From JBBRWV01 sp038248985 (GTDB lineage Bacteria > Planctomycetota > Phycisphaerae > WQYP01): 7,012 nt of DNA. A program made the translations under genes and the position numbers. Location: contig JBBRWV010000151.1 in the NCBI GenBank assembly GCA_038248985.1, forward strand, positions 1 to 7,012, given 5' to 3'. Below are positions 5,657 through 7,012 of the stretch, in pieces; position 1 is the first letter of the stretch, and each line of letters begins with the position of its first letter. The notes below the pieces were generated by a model that was not told the DNA's origin, did not search any database, and saw only the letters and a program-made list of their open reading frames with translations.

Positions 5657-6379
5657 GTGAAAAGTCTCCTTATTGTGTTGGTGATGTTGACCGTGGGTTT
5701 GTGGACGATGCCGGTGAGCGCGGCGCCGGGGGACGTGGAGTATGTGGATCAGATATTTACGATATCGCCATTGGGGGACGGGACGATCGTGGTGAAGCAT
5801 CGATTTGATGCGCAGACGTATATTGCGTGGAAGAACAAGTATGGGTCGAACATATCGTTGCTGAAGCGGGACTGGAGCAAGATGCTTTCGTCTTATGATA
5901 TAAGCGACTTTGATGTGAAGCAGAGCGATATGGATCGGGTGGTAACGATCACGATCGGGGCGCGCGGGTGCGTGACGACGCGGGGGAACGGGCTGTGCGA
6001 ATTGGAATTTCCGAAGAACTTCCGGATGGGGGACAAGGTGGGGAACACGTACAGTTTCAATACGTCGAGCAAGTTGGACACGGGGCAGGTGCTGCAGATG
6101 TCGACACGGGTGGTGTTGCCACCGGAGGCGACGGATATCAAGGACAGCACGAACGAGGTGGGGAATCCATTGATCACGTACCAGATTCCGATTGCGGCGG
6201 TGATGAACGCGCGGAATTCGGAGAAGGTGGTGGTGAAGGTGGAGCAGGCGGGGCTGTGGGGGGTTAATTTCTGGGTATGGCTGGGAGCGGGTTTTGTGTT
6301 GGCGGTGGTGGGATTTATTTTTTGTATCGTTTCGTTCTTTTTCCGGAAGCGGAAGGTGGCGGCGGGGGGAGTGATTTAA
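5657..6379 (+). CDS. Exported protein with a periplasmic domain and one C-terminal membrane helix
   Basis: GTG at 5657 is chosen as the start because GGAGA (5645-5649) lies 7 bases before it and the product opens with a typical signal peptide: MKSLLIVLVMLTVGLWTM, then cleavage after PVSA (about residue 22). An upstream TTG at 5627 would add ten polar residues ahead of it. The mature protein (240 residues before cleavage) has a beta-rich outer domain of about 180 residues starting ISPLGDGTIVVKHRF. Two cysteines (105 and 114, in RGCVTTRGNGLCE) may form a disulfide. A membrane helix spans about 206-229, and a short RKRK tail would face the cytoplasm. I do not recognise a family; the layout (beta domain, then one C-terminal helix) recalls LppM/DUF3153-type proteins, but sequence similarity is not evident to me. 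The 67-base gap after the transglutaminase-like gene has no terminator, so the two are probably co-transcribed and may work together. Confidence 0.8.
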   Translation: MKSLLIVLVMLTVGLWTMPVSAAPGDVEYVDQIFTISPLGDGTIVVKHRFDAQTYIAWKNKYGSNISLLKRDWSKMLSSYDISDFDVKQSDMDRVVTITIGARGCVTTRGNGLCELEFPKNFRMGDKVGNTYSFNTSSKLDTGQVLQMSTRVVLPPEATDIKDSTNEVGNPLITYQIPIAAVMNARNSEKVVVKVEQAGLWGVNFWVWLGAGFVLAVVGFIFCIVSFFFRKRKVAAGGVI

Positions 6380-6427
6380 CTAACGCGGGGGCGGGGGGAT
6401 TGTCCTAATGGTAGATAGCACAGGGTG

Positions 6428-6433
6428 TATAAT
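6428..6433 (+). promoter_or_regulatory. Candidate -10 box of the YcfL-like gene
   Basis: A perfect TATAAT lies in the 85-base gap before the YcfL-like gene, giving a leader of about 25 bases, as for the LpoB-like gene. No good -35 box is seen at 16-18 bases; TTGTCC lies too far upstream. Confidence 0.45.
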
Positions 6434-6464
6434 CAGTTTGCAGGATTTTTCAGGAGAAACTCAC

Positions 6465-6863
6465 ATGGTGAAGCGTTTGGCGGCGGCGGCGATGTTGGCA
6501 GTGGTGGGGCTGACGGGGTGCACGGATCCGATCGTGGCGAATCGGGATAACATCGATGTGTATCCGCAGGTGCATGTGGAGTCGTATTTTTTGCGGAATG
6601 TGGCGTTGGTGGTGCAGCCGCCGCGGACGTCGCGGGTACCGGGATCGGGGCAGTTGCGGGTATCGATACCGATCCGGAACAAGACGGATGACGATTTGAA
6701 TGTGGATTACATTTATTATTTCCTGGCGGCGAACGGCAAGCAGGTGGAGAAGACGTCGGGGCGGATGTTCCTCAATGTGCCACGGAAGGGGATGGCGGAG
6801 ATTGAGTTTGTGAGTTTGACACCGGCGGAGGATTTTCGGGTGGAGTTGTTTCACGCGAAGTGA
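6465..6863 (+). CDS. YcfL-like lipoprotein (DUF1425 type)
   Basis: The 132-residue protein starts at ATG 6465, with AGGAG (6452-6456) 8 bases before it. A longer frame from ATG 6408 has no ribosome binding site and would cross the TATAAT box, so it is rejected. Residues 1-18 are a signal peptide with lipobox LTGC (Cys19). The body is a small beta-rich domain: VSIPIRNKTDDDLNVDYIYY (67-86) followed by FLAANGKQVE, and an end block LTPAEDFRVELFHAK (118-132). The order 'R-N-x-T ... Y-x-Y/F-F ... G' and the closing DFR-type strand match the pattern of E. coli YcfL, whose gene lies next to lpoB. YcfL's exact role is not established. Finding a YcfL-like protein close to an LpoB-like lipoprotein repeats that pairing in another lineage and supports a shared envelope function. 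The lipoprotein call is firm; the family call is fairly good, from pattern memory only. Confidence 0.75.
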   Translation: MVKRLAAAAMLAVVGLTGCTDPIVANRDNIDVYPQVHVESYFLRNVALVVQPPRTSRVPGSGQLRVSIPIRNKTDDDLNVDYIYYFLAANGKQVEKTSGRMFLNVPRKGMAEIEFVSLTPAEDFRVELFHAK

Positions 6864-6910
6864 GGGGTTGATTTAACCACGAAGCGGCTGTGTTGTGAGT
6901 CAAGGGTTTT

Positions 6911-7012
6911 TTAGGCGGTTTTGGCATGGGGCGCTCCGTTGAGTTTTTGCACGACGTTGAGTTTTTCCCAGGGAATGTTGTCGCGGATCATGGCGTTCAA
7001 GAGGGAGAGAAG
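6911..7012 (-). CDS. C-terminal end of a transposase, IS110-like (partial at window edge)
   Basis: The minus strand is open from the window edge down to TAA at 6911-6913, giving the last 33 residues. They begin LLSLLNAMIRDNIPWEKLN and end in AKTA. The pattern 'LLN-A-M-x-R-D-x-x-P-W' at the very C-terminus is typical of IS110/IS116-type transposases, which recombine DNA with a DEDD catalytic domain and a C-terminal serine-bearing Transposase_20 domain. The diagnostic catalytic parts lie outside the window, so the family is tentative. The gene converges on the YcfL-like gene with 47 bases between stops. I could not define an element end; IS110 members often lack terminal inverted repeats. Confidence 0.5.
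   Translation of the reverse strand, partial: LLSLLNAMIRDNIPWEKLNVVQKLNGAPHAKTA

Noticed and set aside
6408..6464. Upstream ATG for the YcfL-like gene
   Set aside because: It has no ribosome binding site and would place TATAAT inside the gene and bury the lipoprotein signal.
6865..6880. Small inverted repeat GGTT/AACC after the YcfL-like gene
   Set aside because: A 4-bp stem without a T-run is too weak to call a terminator or an element end.

Overview
The window looks like a piece of a GC-rich bacterial chromosome, or a metagenomic contig, from a diderm with outer-membrane lipoproteins. Planctomycetota or a related lineage is a plausible guess, based on the LpoB-like/YcfL-like lipoprotein pair, the G/T-ending codon bias and the gene style. 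No marker gene is present to prove it. The + strand is strongly G-rich over C from about position 900 to the end, which suggests it is the replication-leading strand there.

Left part (1-1263, minus strand): a disrupted DNA modification gene. Its 5' end (886-1263) encodes the start of a beta-class N4/N6 DNA methyltransferase with an intact DPPF motif. The middle of the enzyme is missing. In its place is a complete 186-codon gene of unknown function (321-881) that is richer in AT. After it the sequence resumes in an Mrr-like PD-(D/E)XK nuclease domain (1-324) of the type found at the C-terminus of such methyltransferases, and this runs off the window edge.

Middle left (1264-2269): a 353-bp, very G-rich gap with two canonical G-quadruplex motifs; a small single-domain cupin gene on the minus strand with its own promoter and a strong ribosome binding site; then a 329-bp gap holding divergent promoters.

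Right part (2270-6863, plus strand): four genes for exported or membrane-anchored proteins. They are an LpoB/CsgG-like lipoprotein with an extra C-terminal domain, closed off by a textbook terminator; a membrane-anchored transglutaminase-like protein with a Cys-His-Glu arrangement; a protein with a signal peptide, a periplasmic domain and one C-terminal membrane helix; and a YcfL-like lipoprotein with its own promoter. In E. coli ycfL and lpoB are neighbours, and LpoB activates the peptidoglycan synthase PBP1b. The cluster is therefore plausibly an envelope or peptidoglycan-related module, with two unfamiliar proteins placed between the LpoB-like and YcfL-like genes.

Right edge (6911-7012, minus strand): the last 33 codons of what looks like an IS110-type transposase, converging on the YcfL-like gene. 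I saw no tRNA, rRNA, CRISPR array or complete insertion sequence.
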